Below are positions 34,318-50,000 of a DNA stretch of 60,000 nt, in pieces (positions within the stretch are counted from its first letter, which is position 1; every line of letters begins with the position of its first letter). Both the position numbers and the translations under genes were made by a program. The stretch lies in assembly GCF_029227915.1 (NCBI RefSeq), contig NC_079886.1:24716501-24776500 (forward strand), read 5' to 3'. This DNA is from Hydractinia symbiolongicarpus. Its lineage: Eukaryota > Cnidaria > Hydrozoa > Anthoathecata > Hydractiniidae. The notes under the pieces were generated by a model. That model made no database searches, was not told the origin of the DNA, and was given only the letters and a program-made list of their open reading frames with translations.

Positions 34318-37300
34318 GCATAAATAATAATAATAATAAATATTTAAAGTGGCTAGCCCAGAAAATCACAAAAACCTATAGTTAGTGGATTGTTTCCACT
34401 GGGGGCCACTAGAACAAAAAAGAAACAAAAAATGATAAACCTTAGACTGCCTCAGCTCAATCAAACATAGTAACATTTATAATCTGTGAAAATTGAAAAG
34501 AAAAAGAATAAAAAACAAAAATTAAAAAATTCAAAAGTGATCTCCATTAGAATTTGCCAAATACATTAGAGATGGAAGTCTTAAACGAAAGCAGACTTCC
34601 ATCACAGGTCACTTGGTCTGGAAGATTATTCCACACTTTTGCAGCTCTAAATGGGAAGGCTTTTTTGCCAAATTCCGTGTTGACCAAGGGAAGTGTGAAC
34701 CTGTTTTTTGAAGCTCCTCTTGTTTGATGATTATGACAGTTTTTTGTCAAAAGGAATTTTGAGCGCATGTAATCAGGAGCAATGTGATTCATGGCTTTAA
34801 AAACTAATATGGCATCGTTTTTGATGAGTAAATTATTCATTGAATATTCCCTCTCTTTCCCAAGAAAGGTACGGACACATTTTAATCGTTTTTCTAGTTT
34901 TCCCAATCTACCTTGGGTGGCACAAGCCCATGCCGAGGAGCAGTAGTTGAAATATGGCATGACAAGTGCATTAATTAAAAGGTTTTTTGTGTGAGGTGTT
35001 AAACAGGATGCAATGGTTCTAATTTTAGAATATTTAATTAGTATTTTTCTATTTATGTCATTAATGTGCTTTTCCCATTGCATTTTTTGATCAAATGTTA
35101 CCCCAAGATATTTAACTTTTTCGCTCCTCTTCAAAGGAATACCCATATAGTTGATAGTTTTGTTCTCAACTTTTTTTAACTGGCTGTGGTTGCCGAAAAA
35201 GATTGTTTCAGTTTTGTCCGTATTAATAGTCATTTTGTTATTATTCAGCCAGAGGTCGACTTGCGAAAGTTCTAACTCGACCTGGGAGACAAGGGTATCC
35301 AAGTTTTTATGAGACGAAATAATTATTGTATCATCCGCATATAGATGGTGGTAGTTTGAATTGATGACAGATTTTAAGTCATCAATATACAAAAGAAAGA
35401 GCAGGGGCCCCAACACAGATCCCTGCGGCACCCCAAAAGCGTCTTCATGAAGCAGATCTGATCCTGTGTCGTTTACAAGAGTCAGCTGCATTCGGTCCGT
35501 TAAGTAGGACTCGAACCAGTCAAAGGCAGCATCTCTGATGCCAAAACACCATAGTTTTTTTAACAAAATTTTATGATCAACAGTGTCAAAAGCTTTTTTA
35601 AGGTCAATGAGCACAGCACAAACAAAGTTATGTTGGTCGAGCTCAGTAAGAATAAAATCAGAGACATCGACTACTGCAGTTTCTGTGGAAAAGAGTTTTC
35701 GAAATCCGGACTGTCTGTCATTCAGGAAGTTGTGCTCAGAAATAAAATGAGACATTTGCTCATGCACTAACTTTTCAAAAATTTTCATAGGAATTGGCAA
35801 AATGGAGATAGGCCGATAATTAGTAGGATCTGTTTTATTGCCACTTTTAAAAATAGGCGAGACCCTTTTAGTCTTCCAACATTTAGGTACATAACCAGTA
35901 AATAAAGATTTGTTGAAAAGACTTGATAAATAAATACTTAAAACTGACGAACCTGCTTTTAGCAGTCGTGAACCAATTCCGTCCAAGCCTGTAGCTTTAT
36001 TAAGTTTTAGTGATCTAATTATTTTTTCGACACTTTTGGTCTCAATACGAGCCCACCGAAAATCGTGTCCGCTAACAGGTGGATTAACATTAGTAGTATC
36101 AGAAGAAAATTTAGAGGCTAGTTTTGCACCAACACTGACAAAAAATGAATTGAATGTGTTGGAAATTTCTTTTGGGTGAGAAGTTTCTGTACCATCGTTT
36201 TGGACTACTCGTTTTATCGAGGTAGTATTGCCTGACTTATCAGGAACCAGTTTTTTTAGGGTTTTCCAAAGTTGTTTTGGCCGTTTTTGAAAGTCCTGCA
36301 AAACGTCATTATAGTACTCGTTTTTGAGTCGATTTTTGAGACCTATTACCTGGTTCCTTTTTTGTTTGAAAGCTTCCCAGTCTATGATGGATTTTGTTTT
36401 TGATGCTTTCCGTTTCAAGAAGTCTCTTTCTTTGATGGCTATTATTAATTCATCAGTGACCCATGCCTCAACACGGCCAGAAAATCTATGTGTTTTGAAA
36501 GGGGCATGTTTGTCAGCCACTGTTTTAACATTTTTATTCAGTTTCTCACATGCTTTATCAAGGTCATCATAATTATTAAAATATGACCAGTGTAAATTCC
36601 TGAGGTCTTTCAGAAAAGCCTCTTCACTGAAGTTCTTGTAGCTACGAACCTTGCATGTTTTAGGTTCAAATTTTGGCCTTTTGAATTTTCTGATCACATA
36701 AACTAAATTGTGATCACTGATGCCTAAATCCATGACACCAGTTTTAGAAATACAAGAACTGTTAGAAAGTATCAAGTCTATAAGAGTGCTACTATTTTCA
36801 GTAACACGAGTTGGCTCCGTAATATGTTGTTTTAGGAAAAGAGTGGAGCATAATTCCTTTATTTTGGAGGAGAGAGCATATTTTGAAAGCATGTTACAGT
36901 TAAAATCTCCCAAGATAAAAACTTCTTTCTCTTCTGGGAGCTTGTTAAAACACTGTTTAAAATGAGTACACAGGTTTTCGGTACTCTGCAAATCACTACC
37001 TCCAGGTGGCCTGTAAACCCCACACACGTAAATAGGTTTAGTTTTTTTCAGGCACACTTTCACCCATAGTGATTCAACATTTTCGAAGTAAAGGTGTTTC
37101 AAAAGGTGGCTATCCAAGTTTTCATTAACAAAAATTAGAACACCCCCACCTCGTCTATTCCGATCATTCCTATAACAAACATAGCCATCAATTTTAACGT
37201 CATTGTCAGTGATGGTGTCATCAATTTTGGTTTCACAGATGGAGAATACATCAAGTTTTGTTTGATGTAGCAGAAGTTTAACATAGTCTAGTTTGGATGA

Positions 37301-37370
37301 CAGACCATTAATGTTGAGATGGGCCATTTTTAAGCCCTTGCATCTAAGCTTTTGTTTGAGAAACTGAATT
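34318..37370 (-). mobile_element. Non-LTR retrotransposon (CR1/L2-like group), ORF2 intact
   Basis: The 3' UTR on the minus strand ends in an (ATT)n tail at 34322-34345, typical of this group. The 5' side stops about 50 bp upstream of the ORF ATG, and no ORF1 is present, so the copy is probably 5'-truncated although ORF2 is whole. No clear target-site duplication was found. Confidence 0.8.
34547..37327 (-). CDS. LINE ORF2: endonuclease plus reverse transcriptase, 926 aa
   Basis: The N-terminal apurinic-type endonuclease begins at once (MAHLNINGLSSKLDYVK, ISC.TKI-type ICETKID, FILGDFNCNM, LGISDHNLVY). The reverse transcriptase follows at about 440-720 (NKATGLDGIGSRLLK, NYRPISILPIPMKIFEK, AVLIDLKKAFDTVDHK, GVPQGSVLGPLLFLLYIDD, HHLYADDTIIIS). 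The C-terminal part ends FRAAKVWNNLPDQVTCDGSL, a usual CR1/L2 ending. No RNase H domain and no premature stop were seen. The protein nicks target DNA and primes reverse transcription there. In-frame codons continue 14 residues upstream of the ATG to a stop, preceded by attcag, so the native start may lie further 5'. Confidence 0.93.
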   Translation of the reverse strand: MAHLNINGLSSKLDYVKLLLHQTKLDVFSICETKIDDTITDNDVKIDGYVCYRNDRNRRGGGVLIFVNENLDSHLLKHLYFENVESLWVKVCLKKTKPIYVCGVYRPPGGSDLQSTENLCTHFKQCFNKLPEEKEVFILGDFNCNMLSKYALSSKIKELCSTLFLKQHITEPTRVTENSSTLIDLILSNSSCISKTGVMDLGISDHNLVYVIRKFKRPKFEPKTCKVRSYKNFSEEAFLKDLRNLHWSYFNNYDDLDKACEKLNKNVKTVADKHAPFKTHRFSGRVEAWVTDELIIAIKERDFLKRKASKTKSIIDWEAFKQKRNQVIGLKNRLKNEYYNDVLQDFQKRPKQLWKTLKKLVPDKSGNTTSIKRVVQNDGTETSHPKEISNTFNSFFVSVGAKLASKFSSDTTNVNPPVSGHDFRWARIETKSVEKIIRSLKLNKATGLDGIGSRLLKAGSSVLSIYLSSLFNKSLFTGYVPKCWKTKRVSPIFKSGNKTDPTNYRPISILPIPMKIFEKLVHEQMSHFISEHNFLNDRQSGFRKLFSTETAVVDVSDFILTELDQHNFVCAVLIDLKKAFDTVDHKILLKKLWCFGIRDAAFDWFESYLTDRMQLTLVNDTGSDLLHEDAFGVPQGSVLGPLLFLLYIDDLKSVINSNYHHLYADDTIIISSHKNLDTLVSQVELELSQVDLWLNNNKMTINTDKTETIFFGNHSQLKKVENKTINYMGIPLKRSEKVKYLGVTFDQKMQWEKHINDINRKILIKYSKIRTIASCLTPHTKNLLINALVMPYFNYCSSAWACATQGRLGKLEKRLKCVRTFLGKEREYSMNNLLIKNDAILVFKAMNHIAPDYMRSKFLLTKNCHNHQTRGASKNRFTLPLVNTEFGKKAFPFRAAKVWNNLPDQVTCDGSLLSFKTSISNVFGKF

Positions 37371-37491
37371 TATATATTTTTTCAAAGAAAGCTTAGTTAA
37401 CTAGGCTAATCCTCTTATTAATTTTCTTTACCATCAAGTCCCCCCTAGCGACGATTCAATATAGGCGAGTGAATGTGCCCATAGCCTCGGG

Positions 37492-37858
37492 GGCTAAACT
37501 ATAGAATACCCCATACCATTTATATAATGTTATGTAATGTTTTTTTAAACTGGTTTAATTTTAAAAACGAAGCTTTTGCTCAGATCTAAAACCATTTTCA
37601 ACTATTTTTCTGAGTAGCTGCATTGCTGCGTAGCTGAGTTGCTGTGTAGCTTAGTATCCACGTTGCTCTATTGCTAAGTAGCTGTATTGCTGAGTAGCTG
37701 CATAGCTGAGCATTTACGTTGCTGTATTGCTGAGTAGATCGTTGCTGTGTAGCTGAGCATCTACGTTGCTGTATTGCTGAGTAGGTGTGCGTTGTTGCGT
37801 TGCTGAGTTACATAGTTTTAATTTTTTTACAAGGGGTATTCTATAGTTGCTCCGCCTT
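37492..37858. mobile_element. TIR element inserted in the SINE copy
   Basis: 37497-37512 and 37833-37848 are perfect 16-bp inverted copies of aactatagaatacccc. The insert splits the SINE exactly at its cggg/gggttaac junction, with ggg present on both sides as a possible duplication. The interior is a minisatellite and there is no coding sequence. Confidence 0.72.
37604..37805. repeat. GCTGAGTAGCTG-type minisatellite
   Basis: Short phrases such as ttgctgagtagctg, tgtagctgagcatctacg and ttgctgtattgctgagtag recur with variable spacing through the middle of the TIR element. Confidence 0.7.
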
Positions 37859-38843
37859 GGGTTAACCCAACCAAGCCATCATGTGAGAGGGAAATTGGGG
37901 GGGGGGTCTGGGGGGTATGGGCACACCTATGTGTGGATCGTTTGATGTTGCATTAAGTTGTCTGGTAGAGTGTGGGCCCTAATTGGATCTGCATAGCTCA
38001 AAATCAGCATTAAATACTCCAGGATATCTATTTTAGTTATCTCTCAATATTTGTGAGGCTAGATGTTTTGACATCTCACCAAGTCCCCGTGTAAATTTGG
38101 TGCTCTTAGTTGAAGTTTTTTTAGTGAGTAAATAACACGTTTGTACAGGACCTAACTAAGTGATGTATTAAGTGGTGAATGGATTCGTTCTGTGATCGTT
38201 TGGTCATCGGACCGAAACCCTTAACATCCGTTTCGAGTTTTGTTGTTTATTTTCATGTTAAAGGCGCACGAAAGCGAAATAGACTTATCTGAACAAGAAA
38301 CTAATTAATGTGTACAATTTCTTATTAATTCAGCCATTGATTCGTATTTACTGTTCTTCTTCTTATTTTTTAACAAACAGGTAGGATTTAAAATCGCTTA
38401 AAGGTTCTTTTATCATTGTGTAAAATCAAAATTTTGATCCAAAATCTTCTTTGGACAAGGACAGGCCCGGTATAAGTGTCGAGCATGATGTAAACAATAC
38501 TTCATACAGATGAGCACATATATGATTTTAGAACGACCATGTGGGCTATTTTTTCTTATGATTAGATATGAATAATTCATAACATCACTTTAATGGTGCT
38601 ATAAATGATTAATTGTTGAAAATGATTAAATTTATACCATATCCTATGTTTAATTAAAAAAGAAAAGAAGAACTGAACTTAAAAAGCAGGTCATGTGTTT
38701 CTCTGGGGGGACTGGAAGCCAATTTTGAGAATTGAAAATTCCTTGAAAATGGATGTGTAATGTTATATGTAGCTAATAACTTCCTAGTTAACTGCTTTAG
38801 ATTTGAGTCCATTCTGGTAAAACTGAAAATGATATGGTGGAGT

Positions 38844-39554
38844 TGTTCTGCCCGGATAATGAACATTGGCCTGATTAAGTACGGCAGCTTGCCCCGGTTA
38901 AGAACAGGGCAGAAAATACATAATCAGGGCAACATAATCGGGACAGGCCAGCTTATTACTCAAAAAATATTATTTGGCACTTATAAAAGGAACATAATCA
39001 GGGCAGTTTATATACGACAGTGTAATATTATTTCTCACTTATTATAGAACGAACATAATCGGGGCAGGCCGACTTATGTATGACAGTCAAATATTATTCG
39101 ACAATTATAGGACTTAAATAACACAAATATAATTGGGGCTGACTGCTTTTATATCATTCGTGGCAAATACTAAATTTTGGGATTCGCAAGTTTAATAACT
39201 TTTCACCAAAATTAATTCCCGCAAAAAGAATAATTTAGGTTCCGTGAAATTTAGTTGCTTCAAAGTATATTATGTTGAAATGTATTTACTACAAGGGTAG
39301 TTTATACTAAGAATTACGTCGACACTTTTTTATTTCGCCATGTCTAGTTTTTAGGGGTGTTCTATCTTCCAGAGAATGTTTAATTTACAAAAGCTTGAAG
39401 AAAATGCCAATCACAGCCTGTCTCCCAGCTATTTATATCAGCGTTCATAATCCGGTCACCACGACATAATGCAAAAAAAACATAATCGGACCGTGCGTAC
39501 ATAATCCGGCTGTCCCGGTTGTAAACAGGTCGTTTTCGCAATCTGGGCAGAACA
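38844..39554. mobile_element. 711-bp TIR element (Ginger-like MITE or solo LTR), copy 1
   Basis: Termini are TGTTCTGCCCGGAT and ATCTGGGCAGAACA, 14 bp with one mismatch. Both sides are flanked by GAGT (38840-38843 and 39555-39558). The interior has several cataatc(a/g)gggca-type motifs near both ends and no open frame of note. TGT...ACA ends with 4-bp duplications fit Ginger-type DNA transposons. A solo LTR with TG...CA ends also gives 4-bp duplications and cannot be excluded. Confidence 0.85.
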
Positions 39555-39578
39555 GAGTGAGCAAAAGCCTGGGGTATG

Positions 39579-40424
39579 TGTTCTGCCCGGATAATAAATG
39601 CTGCCCTGATTTTGTACGGCAGCTTGCCCTGTTTAAAAATAGGACAGAAAGTACATAACCAGGGCAATATAATTGAGACAGGCCGGCTTATTATGCACAA
39701 GAGTTGAAAAATATTATTTGGTACTTATAAAAGGAACATAATCAGGGCAGGCCGACTTATGTACGACAGTCTTATTTAAGCGATTGACGTCATAACAATC
39801 TTTTTGGAGGTGAAAAGTTTCCGTAATTTAGGTGAACAGAGTGCAGAGCTAGACACATTTTGGTGTTCTAAGAACAATGTTAGGATGTTTGAGCAAAGTT
39901 AATTTTTTTAAACAAAATCTAATCATTTTTAACAATTAATCATTTCCAGACAGATTTTTATTGTAGTTACCTTATGTTAGCTAATTTTCCTTCCATTTCC
40001 ACATTTTTTTAGCATTCTTCCCCCTACAAACTAGGTTTGTTTTCACCCTGCAAAATTTTAAAAATGGCGGATGTACCATAAATGTGATTCGTCAATTAAA
40101 CAAAATGTCAATCCTCACTACGGCAACAAAGCTGAACCGAATCGCCAAAAAATTCAAGGAGACTGTTTTCTTTCGCTATGCCTAGTTCTCAGTGCTGTTT
40201 TAATTTGCAGAGAAAAATGGCATGTAACAATAATTCGTCAATGGTTCATTCACAAAAGTTCGAAGAAAATGCCAATCACAGCCTGCCTTAGCCAGTCATT
40301 ATATCAGCGTTAATAATCTGTTCACCACGACATAACCAGGGCAAAAAAAACATAATCGGGCCATGCCTACATAATCTGGTCGTCCTGTTTATAAACAGGC
40401 TGTTTTCGCAATCTGGGCAGAACA
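39579..40424. mobile_element. 846-bp copy 2 of the same TIR element
   Basis: The termini match copy 1, with TATG flanks (39575-39578 and 40425-40428). Interior homology to copy 1 is clear at both ends (gtacggcagcttgccc...; aagaaaatgccaatcacagcct...; accacgacataa). The middle differs in length. Only 16 bp separate it from the right-hand GAGT of copy 1. Confidence 0.85.
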
Positions 40425-40605
40425 TATGCACACTTCTCAGAGGGTGTTGTTAGGAGGTAAATATTAATTTAATTTGCTGGCTATCTATCTAGCCAGCTTA
40501 TTAATTCTTGGCATTATTTAGTTTCATTATGTGAAAATAACACTACTTGTTCGTTTTAGTACACACGGGTATTAGTCTGATCAATCTGAAAAAAAAAAAT
40601 GTAGC

Positions 40606-40629
40606 TATATATATATATATATATATATA
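40606..40629. repeat. (AT)n microsatellite
   Basis: An uninterrupted AT dinucleotide run, between the TIR elements and the LINE fragment. Confidence 0.9.
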
Positions 40630-40920
40630 AATGCTTTGGCAGATTCTTTATCTTTTCAGCCGATGAGCCACAACACCTGCAAATAAGGGCCAGTTCAGGT
40701 GATTTGCTGGAAAAAAATTGCGATTGTCCCCCCTCCTTTTCCTAAGCTCGCTAATACTATTCCTAAAATGCAAACAGTGCTTTTAATTTTGTTGATATGC
40801 ATGGTAACAAAAAAGACAATCCCTCAAATAAACAGTGTGCATATCTATTTATCCTAACCAATATAGTAAGGCATTTTTGGAATATAAAACATTATTTTGA
40901 GCTTATTTTTGTGAAGCTGA

Positions 40921-41290
40921 CTTGCAAGCATTGGGTACATAAGAAGTGCAGTAGTATTGGTGGAAGGTTAAGAGCTGACATTCAGTTTGTATGCAAGCGT
41001 TGCAAAGGTTAGATTATAGAGAATGAAGTATTTCCAGCTTTAATGATGTACAACAGTGGCTCGTTAGAGATAGTTGAGAACTTCTGTTATTAAGGTGATA
41101 TGTTGGGCAGTGAAGGGGGTGTTGGAAGAAGTGTTACTTGCAGGATAGGTTCTGCTTGGAAAAAGTTCAGAGAATTGCTTCCTTTGTCGACTAGCAGAGT
41201 CTTGTCAAATAAGGTAAAAGGTAGGTTGTATGAAGTTGTACGGTAGTGAGACATGGGCAGTGAAGCAGGAAGATCTTGGCCGTTTAGAAT
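40921..41290 (+). mobile_element. Fragment of the same non-LTR family as 29310-30640
   Basis: By eye it is above 90% identical to about 29868-30250: KHWVHKKCSSIGGRL, FVCKRC, then the CYLGDMLGSEGG-equivalent region with a TAA replacing a codon. A short deletion lies near 41235. It ends exactly where the GATA tail of the neighbouring SINE begins. Confidence 0.88.
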
Positions 41291-41650
41291 GGAAGATAGA
41301 TAGATAGATAGATGTGCATATTTTACATGGCTAGCCTCACAAATATCGAGGGATATACCCTGTCTATTATTTCCAGGAGGGGCCATGGCGTAGATGGAGA
41401 GTCCTAGAGTATTTAATGCTCATTTTGAGCTACACAGACCCAATTAGGGCCTGCGCTCTACTAGACAACTCCCGGCAACATCCAACGGCCCACACAATGT
41501 GCCATCTCCCCAATTTCCCTCACATGGCTTGGGTTAACCCGGGGCTATGGTAAAATTCACTAGCCCATGTTGCCGTCGCCGTCAAGAGGAATCGAACCCC
41601 GGTCTCCCGCACAGAGTACGAGAGCTCTAACCACTACGGCGCCACAAACA
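41289..41650 (-). mobile_element. tRNA-derived SINE with (GATA)n tail
   Basis: Read on the minus strand, a tRNA-like head carries the A box TAGTGGTTAGAG and the B box GGGGTTCGATTCC at normal spacing. A body of about 250 bp follows, ending in a (TATC)n run (GATA on the plus strand, 41294-41313). The pol III promoter looks intact. The body matches 37441-38095. Confidence 0.85.
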
Positions 41651-42620
41651 ATCACGTAGCCAAATTGTTTTGTAGTGACTCATAAAAATGTTAGCAAGAG
41701 TAGGCACATAGCTACACCGTCAACTTGTTTATAATAAATAACATTAGAAATAAAAATGGATTCAGTAGTTCCTAACGTGAGAAGATGTTTAAAGTCACTC
41801 TTAGGAATTCCGTCAATATAGTCAGAATCAATGTCATTGATGATAATATCAATAGTTTCACGCAAAGGAATATTAGTAAGAGAGAATTGACATCAAAACT
41901 TGCCATATAACAGTTATAATTCTGCAGAGTTATTTCTTTGGCGAAACTAAAAGAATATTTAACGAGTAATCATTCATAGTAAGATTTACAAGTTTGGGTA
42001 TAAGAAAGTTTGCTAAATTATAAGTAGGTGTCCTTAAAGCAGAGAGAATGGGACGGAACTTAGGTACCGTTCACACTAGGCTTGTGTACCTTGTCGAGGT
42101 CGTATAGAACCCCAGGATTGGAACCACTAGGACAAAGTTTCCTATAATCAGTTTTGTTAATGTATTTTTTATTCAATAAAGATTTGTACGAATATAATTT
42201 GTTCTCCATATTAATTATGTAGTTGATGTCTTTGCCAGGAGGAGTGTTCAATTTGGTAAACTTTGTTCCATCGTTTAGAAGAGAATTGATAGCATTGATA
42301 TAGCAGTCTTTGTTCAAAGGTATTGCCTTTGTCTGCTTTCTGTATAATTAAATTGTCTCTACTCATTAGATTGTTCAGTGCCTTGAACTCATCAATAAGA
42401 AGATTAGGTTTCTTTGGATTTTCATTGTAAGAATAATAACTAATAATAACTTTTCCATCCTAACTACTGAGTCGAATGACTTTAAACCCACTATGATGGA
42501 GAGCCTTCTTATAGAGCGTGACCAACCTATTCTTAATAACACAGTCAAATCGATGTCTGTGGAATTGTTTTAATTATTCTTGTTTCAGCTCGCTTGCAAA
42601 AACAAAACAAAATATTTGGA
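41651..42620 (-). pseudogene. Penelope-like element reverse transcriptase, decayed
   Basis: In order on the minus strand: LVTLYKKALHHSGFKVIRL, LIIQKADKGN, a block with KKYINKTDYRKLCPSGS then PGVLYDLDKVHKP, ILSALRTPTYNLANFL, MASFDVNSL, IPLRETIDIII, and YYKQVDGVAM. These are hallmark Penelope segments. Frames shift several times and stops occur near 42480, 42060 and 41900. The sequence breaks off just after DGVAM at the SINE, so the catalytic DD region and any GIY-YIG domain are absent. Confidence 0.8.
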
Positions 42621-43145
42621 CATATGAATGGTCATTTTATTCCACAACAGTACATCCTCCTGAGTGTAATTTTTCAGAATAATAATATTCATCCCTTTTG
42701 AAGTGTATCACCCTCATCATGAGTATGCCGGAAAGGTGATATTTAAAAAAATCTTTAAAACACTTTTTACATTTTTACATTTTTTTTCTTATACCAAAAA
42801 TTTAATGATTCTCTAGATATTACATCTGAAAGACGAAAATTGAGTTGAAAAATAGCTTTTTTGAAAAAATGTAAAATAAATCAAAAGCAGGAACTTTGTG
42901 GAAAATAATTAAAAAATCGTTTTACATCTATTACCATTCTAAAGAGCATCGAATAAGAGTTGGAATTTGTGTGTGTGTCTGTATGCTATTATCTGCTTCT
43001 CCTGATGTTGGCTGTTATAAAAAAATTGCAAGCCATTTTTAACTGTGGATCTTTTGTTTTTATAGGTACTGATCAAAGTAATACACTTAAACTGCAAGCT
43101 TTAATAATATTAGGCATAAAAATATTGTCTACGTAGATTGTTTCA
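42621..43145 (+). other. Upstream region of TGS1
   Basis: It is AT-rich with a short (GT)n at about 42970. The 5' UTR and promoter of TGS1 must lie here, but no motif stands out. A tttttatag at about 43063 could be an acceptor of a 5' UTR intron. Confidence 0.3.
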
Positions 43146-48158
<5,013 letters not shown>

Positions 48159-48277
48159 CGAGTGTTTGTTATCCATCTACTGTACCGATGAAAGTATCTA
48201 AAAAATTTTATCGTTTTATAGTTTGACTTATTGGTATTTTATAGTCCATAAAATACTGAGATACAACCTTCAACTAG

Positions 48278-48283
48278 AATAAA
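48278..48283 (+). terminator. Candidate TGS1 poly(A) signal AATAAA
   Basis: A canonical hexamer 120 bp after the TGS1 stop codon, on the same strand. Confidence 0.55.
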
Positions 48284-48299
48284 ATTATTTGCAGTTTTA

Positions 48300-49920
48300 T
48301 GTGCGTTGAGACATGGATGCTTGTCCCACAATGTGTCGTCTTATCAAAAAATTTAGGTCTTTAGGAAGAGCATGAAAAGTTGTATAGGAATTTAATATGT
48401 TTTTCAAAATTTTTGATTAGTTCTTATAATTTTGACTCACATGTTTCATTAATTATGCATGACGTCATGAACTAGCACTTTGGGTATTTTACTTAACAGT
48501 TGTGGCAAGTCTGGGGTTAATGTTTTTTACCCGTTCACTTTGACATAAATTTCAATATTACTATGATTATGCCTAATAACATCTATTACATGTTTTGAGT
48601 TTACGACGTCATAATTTCGTATGAATAACGCAAAACAAATGTCTTGTGAACCAATAAAGATTTTTCAAAAAAATAAAAGGATTCCCAGATAACTTTTAAA
48701 GATCTTTCATATGCGCTCAACTGTAATTACGTGAAAAGAAAAAATTTAATCGTAGTCATAAAATTTGTCTTAAATCAGCTAAATCTTCACAACATCTTGT
48801 CTCCCTCTCCTGCGTCCGAAACCAAAGAGTACGTTAGTGGTGTGTACCGAGCTTCCCTGCTTATTATAGATAGGTTGAGTGGCCGGAACATATCTCACAT
48901 CTTCCTGATCCTCCCAATGTATACTTTCTATTGATTTCATTGGTTAAACTAACTGATATAGCTATTTTGATTGGTCGATCGATAGATTGTGACTGCCATT
49001 TCTTTTTTCAAGGTTAGCTGAGAGAAGAAGTATTGCTGACCCGAATGTTTAAAATTTTAGGTCGATAAAACCTTAATGAGCAAGGCAAATTCCCTTGACC
49101 CTTGCCCATTTTAGGCACGGGACGTTTATTTATGTAGGAGCGCTACAAAAATTCGCGTCCATGTATGTTTTTACGTTTCACTGGCATAAAAACTGAGCAG
49201 AAGCAGAAAACTTATTCCTTAACTTATTTCTATTAACGTTAAATATTCTATAAAATCTCAATAAATTGCCAATTTATAGACGTTATTTATATTATATATA
49301 CAATCATTTAAAAAAAAACATTAACAGTTCTAAAAACATTGGACCCGGTGGGAAAGTTTAAAAAAATCATAATAAAATGAGTTCTTTTGACCCTCTCTTC
49401 TTGTCTGTGTGCACAAAACTTACACAGAATCGTCAAAAAATATAACACCGACAAACAGTGAATAAAAAAGAAGCAGCAGCACGCACAAGAGAAGAACAAA
49501 TTATTAAATAACTTCTGTCCTCCAAACCAAAAAATTGAAAAAAGGGAACACTTCAAATATAGTCACATCATGCTTTTTAGCCTACAAACTTGAATCACCT
49601 ACACAGTCTAAATTTATAACTTATTATCTTGACAAAAATTCAATATAAAAAAAGAATCGTTGCTATGTTTACTTTGGCAACGCCTAAATTGTCTCGTAGC
49701 CTGTAGTCTCGTGCAGGTGTTAAAAGATGATGAAGCGGAACTGTCAAGATCACTTTGAAAAGTGGAACTTAATTGTAACCCGTTTTTATACTGGATAAAA
49801 ATATCGAAAATAGACAATAACGACATTCCAAATCTTTTGTGTACGCCAGTTGGATATTGTGTCGGAAAATATCTCTCCTATAATCGCTTCCCTTTTGAGG
49901 GAAAAAGTGCAGTGATGGGT
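48300..49920. other. Intergenic, between convergent TGS1 and CCDC13
   Basis: No gene or clear repeat was seen. Short open frames on both strands lack motifs and splice context. Confidence 0.45.
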
Positions 49921-49927
49921 GAAGGTT

Positions 49928-49933
49928 TTTATT
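49928..49933 (-). terminator. Candidate CCDC13 poly(A) signal AATAAA
   Basis: The minus strand reads AATAAA about 70 bp after the CCDC13 stop. Confidence 0.55.
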
Positions 49934-50000
49934 CACATCACTAACGATCTGGTGCAACTATACTGGCTAATCTTAATTACATGTTGCACAACAATATTTT

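Larger units (their letters stand above)
37441..38095 (+). mobile_element. SINE body copy, interrupted by another element
   Basis: It matches the SINE at 41289-41650 in reverse orientation. The left part is gacgattcaa...gcgagtgaat...ccatagcctcggg. It resumes at 37859 with gggttaaccca, then catgtgag.gggaaattgggg, cagcattaaatactc.agga, and atatttgtgaggctag. The tRNA head is missing or unrecognisable, and a GATA tail is absent. Confidence 0.7.

Noticed and set aside
41585-41650. Considered as a functional tRNA gene
   Set aside because: The head continues into a SINE body with a GATA tail, and a full acceptor stem is not present.
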